Notes: generated from the letters alone by a model not told the origin. DNA of 64,000 bases from Variovorax sp. PMC12 (GCF_003019815.1 NZ_CP027773.1:5325501-5389500); one strand, 5' to 3'; positions 17,115-26,270 are shown, numbered from the stretch's first letter. Numbers and translations are program-made.

Positions 17115-17489
17115 TCAGTAGTCGTCCCGGCTGCGGCGGCTGGCCAGCACGATGAGCGCGGTGATGGCGGCGCCGGCGGCTGCGGCGATCAGCACCGAGC
17201 GCACGGGCTGGTCGGAGATGTAGCGGCCGGTGACGTCGGCGGCCTGCTCGATGCGGCGCTGGGCGCGTGCGCTGGTGGTCGATGCGGCATCGAGGCCGCG
17301 CTGGACCGCCTGCTGCACGCGGGCTGCGAGCTGCTCGACGGCCGGTTCGGCGTCGCGGCGCAGTTCGCGGACCTTTTCGCCCGCCGCATTCACCGCATTC
17401 TGTGCATACGCGCGGGTCGTTTCGACTGCTTCATTGGCGGTCTGGCGGGCGTCGTCGGCGAGCTGCGAGGGAGTCTTGGTCGTGTTCAT
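17115..17489 (-). CDS. DUF883 family protein (YqjD/ElaB-like, C-terminal membrane anchor)
   Basis: A 124-residue protein with a long amphipathic Ala/Glu/Arg-rich coiled region (residues 5-85) and one C-terminal transmembrane helix (SVLIAAAAGAAITALIVLA) preceded by YISDQPVRS and followed by SRRSRDD. This is the YqjD/ElaB/DUF883 layout. In E. coli YqjD is an RpoS-dependent inner-membrane protein that binds ribosomes. Gene order with DUF1469 is the same as in E. coli yqjD-yqjE. Confidence 0.86.
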   Translation of the reverse strand: MNTTKTPSQLADDARQTANEAVETTRAYAQNAVNAAGEKVRELRRDAEPAVEQLAARVQQAVQRGLDAASTTSARAQRRIEQAADVTGRYISDQPVRSVLIAAAAGAAITALIVLASRRSRDDY

Positions 17490-17543
17490 GTGAAAGTCCT
17501 TTCCGGGAAGATGAAATGCGGGAGCCTGTTGATCGTAACTACG

Positions 17544-17708
17544 CTACTTGCGACGGAGCAAGCCGCCCAGGAAGCTGGCGATGGCCAGGATGGCAAAGAT
17601 CACGAACAGGATCTTGGCGATGCCGACCGCGCTGGCGGCAATGCCGCCGAACCCGAAGAGGGCGGCGATGAGCGCGATGACCAGAAACACCACGGCGTAA
17701 TGCAGCAT
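17544..17708 (-). CDS. DUF1328 small membrane protein (YtjA-like)
   Basis: A 54-residue hydrophobic protein read directly from the minus strand. It starts MLHYAVVFLVIALIAALFGF, continues with GGIAASAVGIAKILF, and ends LGGLLRRK. Two transmembrane helices are separated by a glycine-rich turn, exactly the DUF1328/YtjA form. The start has AAGGAG 5-10 bases upstream (minus strand). Family members are often induced under stress. It lies 54 bp upstream of the DUF883 gene on the same strand and may be its first operon partner. Confidence 0.88.
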   Translation of the reverse strand: MLHYAVVFLVIALIAALFGFGGIAASAVGIAKILFVIFAILAIASFLGGLLRRK

Positions 17709-17902
17709 GTGGAACTCCTTCGAGGCTTCCCTCGTTGTTTTGAAAAACGGCTCATCCGGGGCTTCCAGACAGGGGAGTCAGGACGCTTCGAATGGCACAG
17801 GAGCAACCTTAAGTGCCCCCCCGGCCCGGACCTGTCAGCGGTCGGGGGCGGGGTGCGTAGGAGATGGCCGAGTAGGCGGTGGGGCCGATGGCGGCGCCAG
17901 CT

Positions 17903-19297
17903 TCAGGCGGGGCGCACCACCGGCAGCATGGCGCTCAGGCGCGTGCCCCTGCCGGGTGTCGAGGAGACCGTCAGCTTGCCGCGGGCGGCCTCCACGCGAT
18001 GCCGCATGCCCGCGAGGCCGTGCGTCGACGGGCGCAAACGCAGGGTGTCGAAGCCCTTGCCGTTGTCCGCCACTTCCACGATCACGTGGTTCTCGTAGTT
18101 CTTCAGGACGATGGTGGCCTCGCTGGCCTCCGCGTACTTGCCGATGTTGGTGAGGCTTTCCTGCACCATGCGGTAGATGGTGAGCTGGCGCGATTCGTCC
18201 ATGACCACGGGCTCCAGCGCCATCTCGATCTGCAGGCCCGAGCGCTCGGCGAATTCGCGCCCGAGGATCTCCAGCGACGCGACCAGCCCGAGGTTGGACA
18301 GCGACGAGGGCCGCAGGTCCTCGATGATGCGGCGCTTGAGCGCGATGCCGCTGTTGAGCAGCTCGGTCAGATGCTGCAGCCGCTGGATGGCGTCGGGCGC
18401 ATCCGCCAGCCGCGACTTCAGGCGCGCCACGTCCAGCTTCGCGGCCGTGAGCAGCGAGCCCAGCTCGTCGTGCAGTTCGCGCGCAAGGTAGCCGCGTTCG
18501 GTTTCGCGCACGTCCTGCAGGTGGGTGGCCAGTTCGGCCAGGGAGGCGGTGCGTTCCCGCACCTCGTCTTCCAGCGCGTTGCGCTCGCGCTGAAGGGTTT
18601 CCTGCTGCCGCTCGCCGATGGAGCGCAGCGCGTGCGTCTGCCGCAGGTACAGGAAGAAGGCGATCAGCGCGGCCAGCGCCACGATGGCGGTGCCGATGCG
18701 GGCCAGCTGCAGCGACTTGAGCACCTGTGCCTGGCTCTGGTGCAGCGTGTCGTTGCTGATCCTGACCAGCTCGCCCGCCGTGGCACGGATCGAATCCATC
18801 TCCTCGCGGCCCACGTCGGTGGTGATGACGAACTTCCAGGCGTCTTCCTTGCCGTCCTGGCGCAGGCGCACGCTCATGTCCATTTCCGCCACCTTGCGCA
18901 GCACGTGCTTGGAAAGCTCCGTCAGCTGGTTGAGTTCGGCCGGCCGCCCGGCATAGAGCCGGCGCAGCGTCGCGAGGTTGCCGTCGACTTCCTTGACCGC
19001 GGTGTCGTAGGGTTGCCTGTAGTTCGTCTCGCCGGTCAGCAGGTAACCTCGCTGGCCGGTCTCGGCGTCCAGCATGTTCTGCAGGATCTGGTTGAGCGTG
19101 CCGCGCACCTGCTGCGCCTCCTCGATGTCGGCAAGGGCGCGGCTGGACTGCCGGTAGCCGGCCTCGTTGATACCGACGAGGGCCAGCGCGGCAAGCGCCG
19201 CGAGCAGCAGGCTCACGGCCATTTTTGGAGGGGCTAACCAGTGCATGAAACTTTCAAGGCTGCTTACTACGCAAGTTCGTGAATAATTGACTAACAA
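17903..19297 (-). CDS. CHASE3-domain sensor histidine kinase (NarL/HisKA_3 type)
   Basis: A 464-residue membrane kinase. A transmembrane helix (about residues 28-46) precedes a CHASE3 sensory domain (about residues 50-190, with MLDAETGQRGYLLTG near residue 74), then a second transmembrane helix (about residues 198-218), a coiled linker, a HisKA_3 dimerisation domain with phospho-His in LARELHDELG near residue 270, and a HATPase domain (DNGKGFD near residue 412, GLAGMRHR near residue 427). An internal start at 19246 (MHWLAPP) is also possible. It diverges from a NarL-type regulator with 57 bp between, its evident partner. CHASE3 ligands are unknown. Confidence 0.92.
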   Translation of the reverse strand: MLVNYSRTCVVSSLESFMHWLAPPKMAVSLLLAALAALALVGINEAGYRQSSRALADIEEAQQVRGTLNQILQNMLDAETGQRGYLLTGETNYRQPYDTAVKEVDGNLATLRRLYAGRPAELNQLTELSKHVLRKVAEMDMSVRLRQDGKEDAWKFVITTDVGREEMDSIRATAGELVRISNDTLHQSQAQVLKSLQLARIGTAIVALAALIAFFLYLRQTHALRSIGERQQETLQRERNALEDEVRERTASLAELATHLQDVRETERGYLARELHDELGSLLTAAKLDVARLKSRLADAPDAIQRLQHLTELLNSGIALKRRIIEDLRPSSLSNLGLVASLEILGREFAERSGLQIEMALEPVVMDESRQLTIYRMVQESLTNIGKYAEASEATIVLKNYENHVIVEVADNGKGFDTLRLRPSTHGLAGMRHRVEAARGKLTVSSTPGRGTRLSAMLPVVRPA

Positions 19298-19354
19298 TCA
19301 GGGACGCGGAATGTTGCGGCCCGCATGCGCGCAACACAACGACGAAAGTAACAG

Positions 19355-19987
19355 ATGATCAAAATCGGAATTGTGGACGACCACGCCATCGTGCGATCCG
19401 GCCTCCGGCAGTTCTTCTCCGAACACGTGGACCTGCGCGTGGCGGGTGAGGCGGCCAGCGGGCGTGAAGCCATCGAACTGGTACGCACCACGGAACTGGA
19501 CGTGCTGGTCATGGACCTTTCGATGCCGGGGCAAAGCGGGATCGACGCGCTCGCCATGATCCGCGCCAAGGCGCCGGACGTGGGCATCCTGATCCTGAGC
19601 GGCTACCCCGAGGAGCACTACGCGATGAACCTGATCCGTCAGGGCGCGAGCGGCTACCTCAACAAGGAGTGCGATCCCATCGAGATCGTCAACGCCATCC
19701 GCACCATTTCCCTGGGCCGGCGCTACATCACGCCCGCCGTGGCCGAACTGCTGGCCCGCCAGCTCGACCGCAAGGACGACGCCGCGCCGCACGAGCAGCT
19801 CTCGGAGCGCGAATTCCAGGTGTTCCTGAAGCTGGCCAAGGGCGAGACCGCCGGCGACATCGCCAAGACGCTGTCCCTGTCCGTGAAGACGGTCAGCACC
19901 TACCGCACCCGCCTGATGGAGAAGATGAACCTCTCCTCCAACAGCGACCTGACCTACTACGCGCTGAAGAACAAGCTGATCGATTGA
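19355..19987 (+). CDS. NarL/FixJ-family response regulator
   Basis: A 210-residue response regulator. The receiver domain has the acidic pair Asp9/Asp10, phospho-acceptor Asp54 (VMDLSMPG) and Lys104. A LuxR-type helix-turn-helix follows at about residues 143-205 (LSEREFQVFLKLAKGET, then LSLSVKTVSTYRTRLMEKM). It should be phosphorylated by the divergent CHASE3 kinase and control transcription, perhaps of the stress genes on both sides. A receiver-only gene lies convergent downstream. Confidence 0.93.
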   Translation: MIKIGIVDDHAIVRSGLRQFFSEHVDLRVAGEAASGREAIELVRTTELDVLVMDLSMPGQSGIDALAMIRAKAPDVGILILSGYPEEHYAMNLIRQGASGYLNKECDPIEIVNAIRTISLGRRYITPAVAELLARQLDRKDDAAPHEQLSEREFQVFLKLAKGETAGDIAKTLSLSVKTVSTYRTRLMEKMNLSSNSDLTYYALKNKLID

Positions 19988-20027
19988 GGCCGGCAGGGGT
20001 GCGGGGATGGCGCCCGGCGCGGCGCTT

Positions 20028-20423
20028 TCAGCCCGCGGCACGCAATGCGTTCGCCTGCACGAGGCAGAAGTCGACCAGCGCGTCGATCTCGTTCGACTTG
20101 TCGAATACCGCGTCGACCCCGAACTCGGCGCAGCGCCGGCGGATGTCCGGCGTGGCGTAGTTGCTGAGCACCACCACCTTCTGGGCCGGGCTGCGTGCCT
20201 GGCAGGCCTGAAGCACGCCCAGGCCGCTGCCTTGCTTGAGGAACAGGTCGACGATGGCGAGGTCCCACTCGCCGGCGTGGTCCCGCAGCCATTCGCGCGC
20301 GCCGCTCTCCGTCTCGGCAAAGCCGACGACGGTGGCGCAGGTGAGCTCTTCCAGAGTGCCAATAAGGTTTTCACGGATCGTTAGGTTGTCTTCAACGACG
20401 TAAGTCTGCAATCTGGGATCCAT
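20028..20423 (-). CDS. Stand-alone receiver (REC) domain protein
   Basis: A 131-residue receiver domain with no output domain. The acidic pair Glu11/Asp12, phospho-acceptor Asp59 (AIVDLFLKQG) and Lys109 (FDKSNE) are all present, so it should be phosphorylatable. Single-domain receivers act as phosphate sinks, shuttles or allosteric regulators. It is convergent with the NarL-type regulator, 40 bp apart, and may share the CHASE3 kinase. Its 236-bp upstream gap holds the divergent start region of the asmA-like gene. Confidence 0.88.
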   Translation of the reverse strand: MDPRLQTYVVEDNLTIRENLIGTLEELTCATVVGFAETESGAREWLRDHAGEWDLAIVDLFLKQGSGLGVLQACQARSPAQKVVVLSNYATPDIRRRCAEFGVDAVFDKSNEIDALVDFCLVQANALRAAG

Positions 20424-20659
20424 GCCGAACCGCGCTTCCTCTTACGTTGGCAGGAGCATTCGAAGCGCCCCCGCCTGCGGGAATGCCTGCAGCGGGACAC
20501 TGAGGCTTTCTCGTGGCGCATCATGCAAGCTTCGGGGGCCGGGTGTTGTAGGCGGGTTCCGACTATGCATCCGCAAAGCATCGCCGTAGGCCATGCCGCA
20601 CGGTTTCTGCGGTCTCCTGCCGACCCTGGACGGGCCGCGCCCAAGGTATCCCACTGAAC

Positions 20660-22693
20660 ATGGCAACGAACATCTTCCGCTCCCGGCCCCTTTGGCAGAA
20701 GTCACTGGCTTTTCTCGTGCTGCTGCTTGCCGTGCTGGTGATCGTGCTGGCGTTCTTCCCCTGGGACGTGCTGCGCGGGCCGGTCAACCGCTACGTGAGC
20801 GAGAAGACCGGCCGCAAGTTCGAGATCACGCGCCGGCTCGACGTGAACCTCGGGCTGCGGCAGGCGACCGTCAAGTTCGACGGCATCGAATTCGCCAATC
20901 CGCCATGGGCCCGCGACCCCTATCTGGTGAAGGCGGACAGGGCCGAGTTCGACATCCGCATCTGGCCGCTGCTGGCCAGCAAGGTGAACATTCCGCGCCT
21001 TGCGCTGTTCTCGCCCACGGTCGGCCTGCAGATGGAGCAGGACGGCCGCCGCACCTGGGCGCTGGGCAAGGACACCTCCGACTCCGGCACGGTGCCCAGC
21101 ATCGGCCTGGTGCAGATCGACAGCGGGGCGGTCGATTTCCTCGCCAAGCACCTGGGCGTCGACCTGCACGCCGACCTGAGCTATGACACCAGCCGCGGCG
21201 AGATGCCGCTCAGCTACCGCATCAAGGGCCGCTACAAGGGCCAGCCGCTGACGGCCAACGGCCGCACCGGCAATGTGCTGCAGATCAACGCCGCCGGCGC
21301 GCCGCCGTTCCCGATGGAAATCAACGCGGCGGCCGGCCAGACTCAACTGAAGGCCGCCGGTACCGTGGCCGAGCTGTCGGGGCTCGACGGCATCGACGCC
21401 AAGTTCGAGCTCAAGGGCCAGACCCTGGGCGCGCTGTTCCCGCTCCTGGGCATCGCGCTGCCGCAGACCTCGCCCTACGCGCTGAGCGGCGACCTGAGCA
21501 AGCGCGGCACGCTCTGGGGCGTGGCCGGCCTCAAGGGCAAGCTGGGCCTCTCCGACATCGCCGGCGACATGCGTTTCGAGCAGTCCGGCAAGCTGCCGTA
21601 TCTGTCGGGTGAACTGCGCTCGCGCGTGATGGACATGGACGACCTCGGCCCGCTGATCGGCCTGCCGCCCACGGCGCGCACCGCGAACACGGTGGAAGGC
21701 GTGGCTCCGCCGCCGACCGTGACGCAGGTCAAGCGGGCCGGCGGCAAGGTGCTGCCGACGGCGCCCCTGGATTTCGAGCGCCTGCGCGCGATGAATGCCG
21801 ACGTGAAATACACCGCCGACCGCATCCAGAACGTGCGCGAAATCCCGCTCGACCGCGGCAGCGTGCAGGTCAAGCTGGACAGCGGCGTGCTCACGCTCGA
21901 TCCGCTCGACCTGGGCGTGGCCGGCGGCAAGCTGGGCGGGGCGATCCGCATCGACGCATCGAAGAATCCCGCCGACATCCGCGCGTCGCTGGACGTGCGC
22001 GCCATGCAGCTGGCCCGCCTGTTCCCCAAGCTGGAAACCACCGGCAACAGCGTGGGGCGGCTGGACGGGCGCGTGAACCTGTCGGGCTCGGGCAGTACTG
22101 TGGCCAACTGGCTGGGCGGCGTCTCCGGCGACGTGGCGGTGATTTCAGGACGTGGCCAGTTCGGCAACCTGCTGCCGGTGTTCGCGACGCTGGTGGGCGG
22201 CGACATCATCAAGTTCCTGCTGCGCGGCGACCGCAACGTCGAACTGCGCTGCGCGGCGCTGGCATTCGACGTCGACAAGGGGGTGATGACCGGACGCACG
22301 CTGGTGGTGGACACCACCAACGCGGTGTTCACGGCCACCGGGCAGGCCAATCTCGCGACCGAGGGGCTGGACTTCGTGATCCGTCCGGAGCCGAAGAGCA
22401 AGAACATCCTGTCGATCCGCACGCCGCTGGTGGTGAACGGTACTTTCGGGTCGCCCAAGGGCGGCCTGCAGGTGGCGCCGCTGGCCGAGCGCGGGCTGGC
22501 CGCGCTGGCGCTGGGGGCCATCAACCCGCTGCTGGCGCTGGCCGCGACCATCGAGACCGGTCCGGGCGAGAACGCCGACTGCCAGGGTGTGCTGGGCGAT
22601 GCGAACCGCCCGACGGCGGGTGCGGCCGCCAACGGCGCCGCGAGGGCCAAGGCTGCCAAGGAGCCTGTGAAACAGCCTGCGAAACAGCCCTGA
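20660..22693 (+). CDS. AsmA family protein
   Basis: A 677-residue protein with an N-terminal membrane anchor (about residues 14-32, FLVLLLAVLVIVLAFF), a following AsmA N-terminal domain (RKFEITRRLDVNLG), a long beta-rich middle and a C-terminal AsmA-like domain (about residues 440-650, with LDGRVNLSGSGSTVANWLGGVSG and GTFGSPKG). AsmA-like proteins bridge the envelope and are implicated in phospholipid transport to the outer membrane. The last 30 residues are a Lys/Ala/Pro tail. It is divergent from the receiver gene and convergent with moeB with a 7-bp gap. Confidence 0.88.
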   Translation: MATNIFRSRPLWQKSLAFLVLLLAVLVIVLAFFPWDVLRGPVNRYVSEKTGRKFEITRRLDVNLGLRQATVKFDGIEFANPPWARDPYLVKADRAEFDIRIWPLLASKVNIPRLALFSPTVGLQMEQDGRRTWALGKDTSDSGTVPSIGLVQIDSGAVDFLAKHLGVDLHADLSYDTSRGEMPLSYRIKGRYKGQPLTANGRTGNVLQINAAGAPPFPMEINAAAGQTQLKAAGTVAELSGLDGIDAKFELKGQTLGALFPLLGIALPQTSPYALSGDLSKRGTLWGVAGLKGKLGLSDIAGDMRFEQSGKLPYLSGELRSRVMDMDDLGPLIGLPPTARTANTVEGVAPPPTVTQVKRAGGKVLPTAPLDFERLRAMNADVKYTADRIQNVREIPLDRGSVQVKLDSGVLTLDPLDLGVAGGKLGGAIRIDASKNPADIRASLDVRAMQLARLFPKLETTGNSVGRLDGRVNLSGSGSTVANWLGGVSGDVAVISGRGQFGNLLPVFATLVGGDIIKFLLRGDRNVELRCAALAFDVDKGVMTGRTLVVDTTNAVFTATGQANLATEGLDFVIRPEPKSKNILSIRTPLVVNGTFGSPKGGLQVAPLAERGLAALALGAINPLLALAATIETGPGENADCQGVLGDANRPTAGAAANGAARAKAAKEPVKQPAKQP

Positions 22694-22700
22694 TCGAATC

Positions 22701-23468
22701 CTAGGCGGGTGCGAGAGAGGGGCGTTGCCCGCAGACGCTGCACTGCGGGTCGCGTGCGACCCGCAAGGTATCGAAGCTGGTGCTGCGCCCGTCGAACATC
22801 AGCAGCTTGCCCGCCAATGACGGACCGATGCCGGCGAGCAGCTTGAGCGACTCGCTGGCCTGCAGCGTGCCGATCGTGCCGACCACCGGGCCGAATACGC
22901 CAAGCACCGCGCAGCGCGTTTCTTCGAAAGTCGCATCGGGCGGGAACAGGCAGGCGTAGCAGGGGGAGGCAGCGTCGCGCGTGTCGTAGACGCTCAATTG
23001 CCCGTCGAAGCGGATCGCCGCGCCTGCCACCAGCGGCCTGGCATGGGCCACGCAGGCACGGTTGACGGCCTGCCGGGTGGCGAAGTTGTCGCAGCAGTCG
23101 ACCACCACGTCGGCCTGGCTGACCAGGCGGGACAGCAATGCCTCGTCGGCGCGCACGGCGTGCGTCTCGATGGAAATACCCGGGTTGATGTCGCGCATGG
23201 CCTGCGCGGCGGACTCCACCTTGGACAACCCGACACGCCCATGCGTGTGGGCCACCTGGCGCTGGAGATTGGTGAGATCGACTTCGTCGTCGTCGACCAG
23301 CACGATGCGGCCGACCCCTGCCGCGGCAAGGTAGAGCGCCACCGGCGAGCCCAGCCCGCCGGCGCCGATCATGAGAACCCGCCCGGCACTGACGCGCTCT
23401 TGGCCGTCGATGCCGAATTCCTCGAGAAGGATGTGGCGCGAATAGCGCAGCAGCTGGCTATCTTCCAT
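22701..23468 (-). CDS. moeB: MoeB/ThiF/HesA family E1-like adenylyltransferase
   Basis: A 255-residue protein that adenylates the C-terminus of a ubiquitin-like sulfur carrier (MoaD or ThiS). The nucleotide loop is GAGGLGSP at residues 35-42. Arg and Asp residues of the active site follow in LVDDDEVDLTNLQRQ. Catalytic-loop Cys186 and zinc ligands Cys170, Cys173, Cys243 and Cys246 are all visible. MoaD (molybdopterin) and ThiS (thiamine) partners cannot be separated by sequence alone. The S41 protease gene lies 12 bp upstream on the same strand, a common betaproteobacterial order. Confidence 0.88.
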   Translation of the reverse strand: MEDSQLLRYSRHILLEEFGIDGQERVSAGRVLMIGAGGLGSPVALYLAAAGVGRIVLVDDDEVDLTNLQRQVAHTHGRVGLSKVESAAQAMRDINPGISIETHAVRADEALLSRLVSQADVVVDCCDNFATRQAVNRACVAHARPLVAGAAIRFDGQLSVYDTRDAASPCYACLFPPDATFEETRCAVLGVFGPVVGTIGTLQASESLKLLAGIGPSLAGKLLMFDGRSTSFDTLRVARDPQCSVCGQRPSLAPA

Positions 23469-23480
23469 GCGCCACCAGGC

Positions 23481-24926
23481 TCAGTTTTCCTTTTTTTCTT
23501 CCTTGTTGTCGACGATGACCTGCGTCTTGCTCACGAGCACCGGCTGGCCCTTCAGGCGATTGAGCGCCTGCACCAGCGGGAAGTCCTTGTCGGTGCCGAA
23601 CTCGGGCACCTTGCGGTCCTGCGGCGGCTTCTTGGCTTCTTCCTCGAGGCGCTTGCGCGCTTCGTCGCGGGCCTTTTCGCGTTCCGGGTCCTTGACTTCG
23701 GGGCCCTGGCCGCTGGCCAGATGCTTCTCGAGGTCGGCCTCGCGCATGCGCAGGGCGGCGAAGGGGCTGCCCTCGGCGCTTTCGTCGACAAGCACGTTGG
23801 GCACGATGCCCTTGGCCTGGATCGAGGTGCCGCTCGGCGTGTAGTAGCGCGCCGTGGTGATCTTCAGCCCGGTGTCCGGGCCGAGCGGGCGAACCGTCTG
23901 CACCGAGCCCTTGCCGAAGGTCTGGCTGCCCATGATGGTGGCGCGCTTGTGGTCCTGCAGCGCGCCGGCAACGATTTCGCTGGCCGAGGCCGAGCCTTCG
24001 TTCACCAGCACCACCAGCGGCACGGTCTTCAGCGCCGCGGGCAGGCTGCGCAGCGGATCGCTGCCCGAACGGCGCTGGTAGAACTCCGGCGCCGCCTTGT
24101 AGATCGACTTGCTCTCGGCCAGTTGGCCGTCGGTGGTGACGACCGTGACGTTCTCGGGCAGGAATGCCGAGGACACCGCCACCGCCGCGTCGAGCAGGCC
24201 GCCCGGGTCGTTGCGCAGGTCGAGCACCAGGCCCTTGAGGTTCGGGTCTTCCTTGTACATCTCGTCGATCTTCTTGACGAAGTCGTCGACGGTGCGCTCC
24301 TGGAACTGCGACAGGCGGATCCAGCCATAGCCGGGTTCGATGATCTTGCCGCGCACCGACTGCGTGCGGATTTCCTCGCGCGTGATCGTGACCGGGAAGG
24401 TGCGGCTCTCGTCCTTGCGGAAGATGGTAAGCAGCACCTTGGTGTTGGCTTCGCCGCGCATGCGCTTGACCGCCTCGTTCAGCGACAGGCCGCGCACGGC
24501 GGTGTCGTCGATCTTGGTGATCAGGTCGTTGGGCTTGAGGCCGGCGCGGAAGGCCGGGGAGCCCTCGATGGGCGAGACGACCTTGATCAGGCCGTCTTCC
24601 TGCGAAATCTCGATGCCCACGCCGACGAACCGGCCGGTCGTGCCTTCCCTGAATTCCTTGAAGGACTTCTTGTCGAAGTACTGGGAATGCGGGTCGAGCC
24701 CGGCGACCATGCCGGAAATGGCGTCGGAGATGAGCTTTTTCTCGTCGACCGGTTCGACGTAGTCGCTCTTGACCATGCCGAAGACGGCAGCGAGCTGCTG
24801 CAATTCCTCGAGCGGCAGTGGCGCAAGCGAACCGCGTGCGACTGTCTGCAACGAGACGGTGGTCAGGACGCCTGCAACGGCGCCGGCGGCGACCCAGCCG
24901 GTGATCTTCAGTTTCTGGCCCATCAT
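23481..24926 (-). CDS. S41 family C-terminal processing peptidase (CtpA-like)
   Basis: A 481-residue periplasmic protease. The start at 24926 (or 24923) gives an N-terminal anchor or signal (MMGQKLKITGWVAAGAVAGVL). A longer upstream reading frame lacks such a start. A PDZ domain (GIEISQEDGLIKVVSPIEGSPA region, about residues 90-170) precedes the catalytic core with nucleophile Ser in NEGSASASEIVAG (about residue 315) and general base Lys in GSQTFGKGSVQ (about residue 340). A charged C-terminal tail is rich in Lys/Glu. CtpA proteases trim periplasmic or cell-wall enzymes. Upstream lies gpmA. Confidence 0.92.
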   Translation of the reverse strand: MMGQKLKITGWVAAGAVAGVLTTVSLQTVARGSLAPLPLEELQQLAAVFGMVKSDYVEPVDEKKLISDAISGMVAGLDPHSQYFDKKSFKEFREGTTGRFVGVGIEISQEDGLIKVVSPIEGSPAFRAGLKPNDLITKIDDTAVRGLSLNEAVKRMRGEANTKVLLTIFRKDESRTFPVTITREEIRTQSVRGKIIEPGYGWIRLSQFQERTVDDFVKKIDEMYKEDPNLKGLVLDLRNDPGGLLDAAVAVSSAFLPENVTVVTTDGQLAESKSIYKAAPEFYQRRSGSDPLRSLPAALKTVPLVVLVNEGSASASEIVAGALQDHKRATIMGSQTFGKGSVQTVRPLGPDTGLKITTARYYTPSGTSIQAKGIVPNVLVDESAEGSPFAALRMREADLEKHLASGQGPEVKDPEREKARDEARKRLEEEAKKPPQDRKVPEFGTDKDFPLVQALNRLKGQPVLVSKTQVIVDNKEEKKEN

Positions 24927-25026
24927 GAGTGGTTGTCCTTGTCGGCGGCTGTCGAACCAATATACACAGCTTGGAAGCAAATTGCCTGCCGGGGTTCCAC
25001 GAATGGGCCGGCGGGAGAGGGTTTCT

Positions 25027-25770
25027 TCAGCCTTTACCCTGCGAGGCCACCGCGGCGGCGGCCTTTTCGGCTGCGGCGGCATCGCCGAGGTAGTAGTTGC
25101 GCAGGGGCTTGAGATCGTCGTCCAGCTCGTAGACGAGCGGAATGCCGTTCGGAATGTTCAGCCCGACGATCGCGTCGTCGGAGATGCCGTCCAGGTACTT
25201 CACGAGAGCGCGGATCGAGTTGCCGTGGGCCGCCACCACCAGGCGGCGCCCGGCGCGGATGGCCGGCGCCATCGATTCGTTCCAGAACGGCAGCACGCGG
25301 GCGACCGTGTCCTTCAGGCATTCGGTCAGGGGAATCTGCTCGGGCGACAGCTTGGCGTAGCGCACGTCGGAGCGCTCGCTGCGCGGGTCGTTGGCTTCCA
25401 GCGGCGGCGGCGGGGTGCCGTAGCTGCGGCGCCAGACCAGCACCTGCTCGTCGCCGTATTTCTTGGCGGTTTCGGCCTTGTTCAGGCCCTGCAGGCCGCC
25501 GTAGTGGCGCTCGTTGAGGCGCCAGGAATGCACCACCGGCAGCCAGGTGCGGTCGAGCTCGTCGAGCGTGTGCCACAGGGTGCGGGTGGCGCGCTTGAGC
25601 ACGCTCGTGTAGGCGACGTCGAAGTCGTAGCCCTCTGCCTTGAGCAGCCGGCCGGCCTGCTTGGCCTGCTCCACGCCGGTCTCGGTGAGGTCGACGTCCG
25701 TCCATCCGGTGAAGCGGTTTTCAAGATTCCAGGTCGATTCACCGTGACGGATCAATACCAGTTTGTGCAT
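25027..25770 (-). CDS. gpmA: 2,3-bisphosphoglycerate-dependent phosphoglycerate mutase
   Basis: A 247-residue glycolytic enzyme interconverting 3- and 2-phosphoglycerate. The phosphohistidine motif is LIRHGEST with His9. NRFTGWTDVDLT and the second histidine in AAHGNSIRALVKYLDG (His182) are typical of the cofactor-dependent family. The C-terminal 20 residues are Ala/Lys-rich and probably flexible. The ATG at 25770 is the conserved MHKLVLIRHG start. It is divergent from the rhodanese-grxC-secB run, with a 72-bp gap that holds promoters for both. Confidence 0.95.
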   Translation of the reverse strand: MHKLVLIRHGESTWNLENRFTGWTDVDLTETGVEQAKQAGRLLKAEGYDFDVAYTSVLKRATRTLWHTLDELDRTWLPVVHSWRLNERHYGGLQGLNKAETAKKYGDEQVLVWRRSYGTPPPPLEANDPRSERSDVRYAKLSPEQIPLTECLKDTVARVLPFWNESMAPAIRAGRRLVVAAHGNSIRALVKYLDGISDDAIVGLNIPNGIPLVYELDDDLKPLRNYYLGDAAAAEKAAAAVASQGKG

Positions 25771-25809
25771 GTGGGAGGCCTTTGGCTGCGCTTGCGAAAC
25801 CCCGCATTC

Positions 25810-25815
25810 TAAAAT
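25810..25815 (+). promoter_or_regulatory. -10-like box upstream of the rhodanese gene
   Basis: TAAAAT lies 27 bp before the rhodanese start, in the 72-bp divergent gap shared with gpmA. No convincing -35 box was found, so this is tentative. Confidence 0.35.
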
Positions 25816-25842
25816 CCCCGGTTTGCCATTCAAGGAACCCCC

Positions 25843-26259
25843 GTGAAATTGATCGAATTCGTCACCGCGAACTGGATGCTGATCCTGATCGCGCTCAGCT
25901 CGGGTGCCATGCTGGCCTGGCCGCTGGTGCGGGGGGCGGGCGGCGGAACGCTCACCGCGCAGGGCGCCGTGCAACTCATCAACCGCGAGCGTGCGGTGCT
26001 GGTCGACGTGCGCGAACCCGAAGAGTTTGCCGCCGGCCACATGATCGGCGCCAGGAACGTGCCGCTGAACCAGCTCGAGGAAAAGCTGACCGGCGCGGTC
26101 AAGAACAAGAACGTGCCGCTGCTGCTGGTCTGCGCCACCGGTGCCCGCGCCCAGCGCGGCGTGGCCATCGCCAAGAAGCTCGGCTACGAGCAGGCCCAAG
26201 CGGTAGCCGGCGGGCTGAAAGCCTGGAAAGAGGCTAACCTGCCGGTTGAAAAGGCCTGA
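25843..26259 (+). CDS. Membrane-anchored rhodanese-like protein
   Basis: A 138-residue protein with one N-terminal transmembrane helix (residues 10-28, NWMLILIALSSGAMLAW) and a single rhodanese domain (about residues 38-135). The catalytic cysteine is in LLVCATGAR near residue 96, and DVREPEEFAAGHMIGARNVP is the family's CH2A/substrate loop. It probably moves sulfur or handles thiols at the membrane. It is followed by grxC after 11 bp and then secB and gpsA, an order widely kept in betaproteobacteria. Confidence 0.9.
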   Translation: MKLIEFVTANWMLILIALSSGAMLAWPLVRGAGGGTLTAQGAVQLINRERAVLVDVREPEEFAAGHMIGARNVPLNQLEEKLTGAVKNKNVPLLLVCATGARAQRGVAIAKKLGYEQAQAVAGGLKAWKEANLPVEKA

Positions 26260-26270
26260 ACCTCCCCGAG

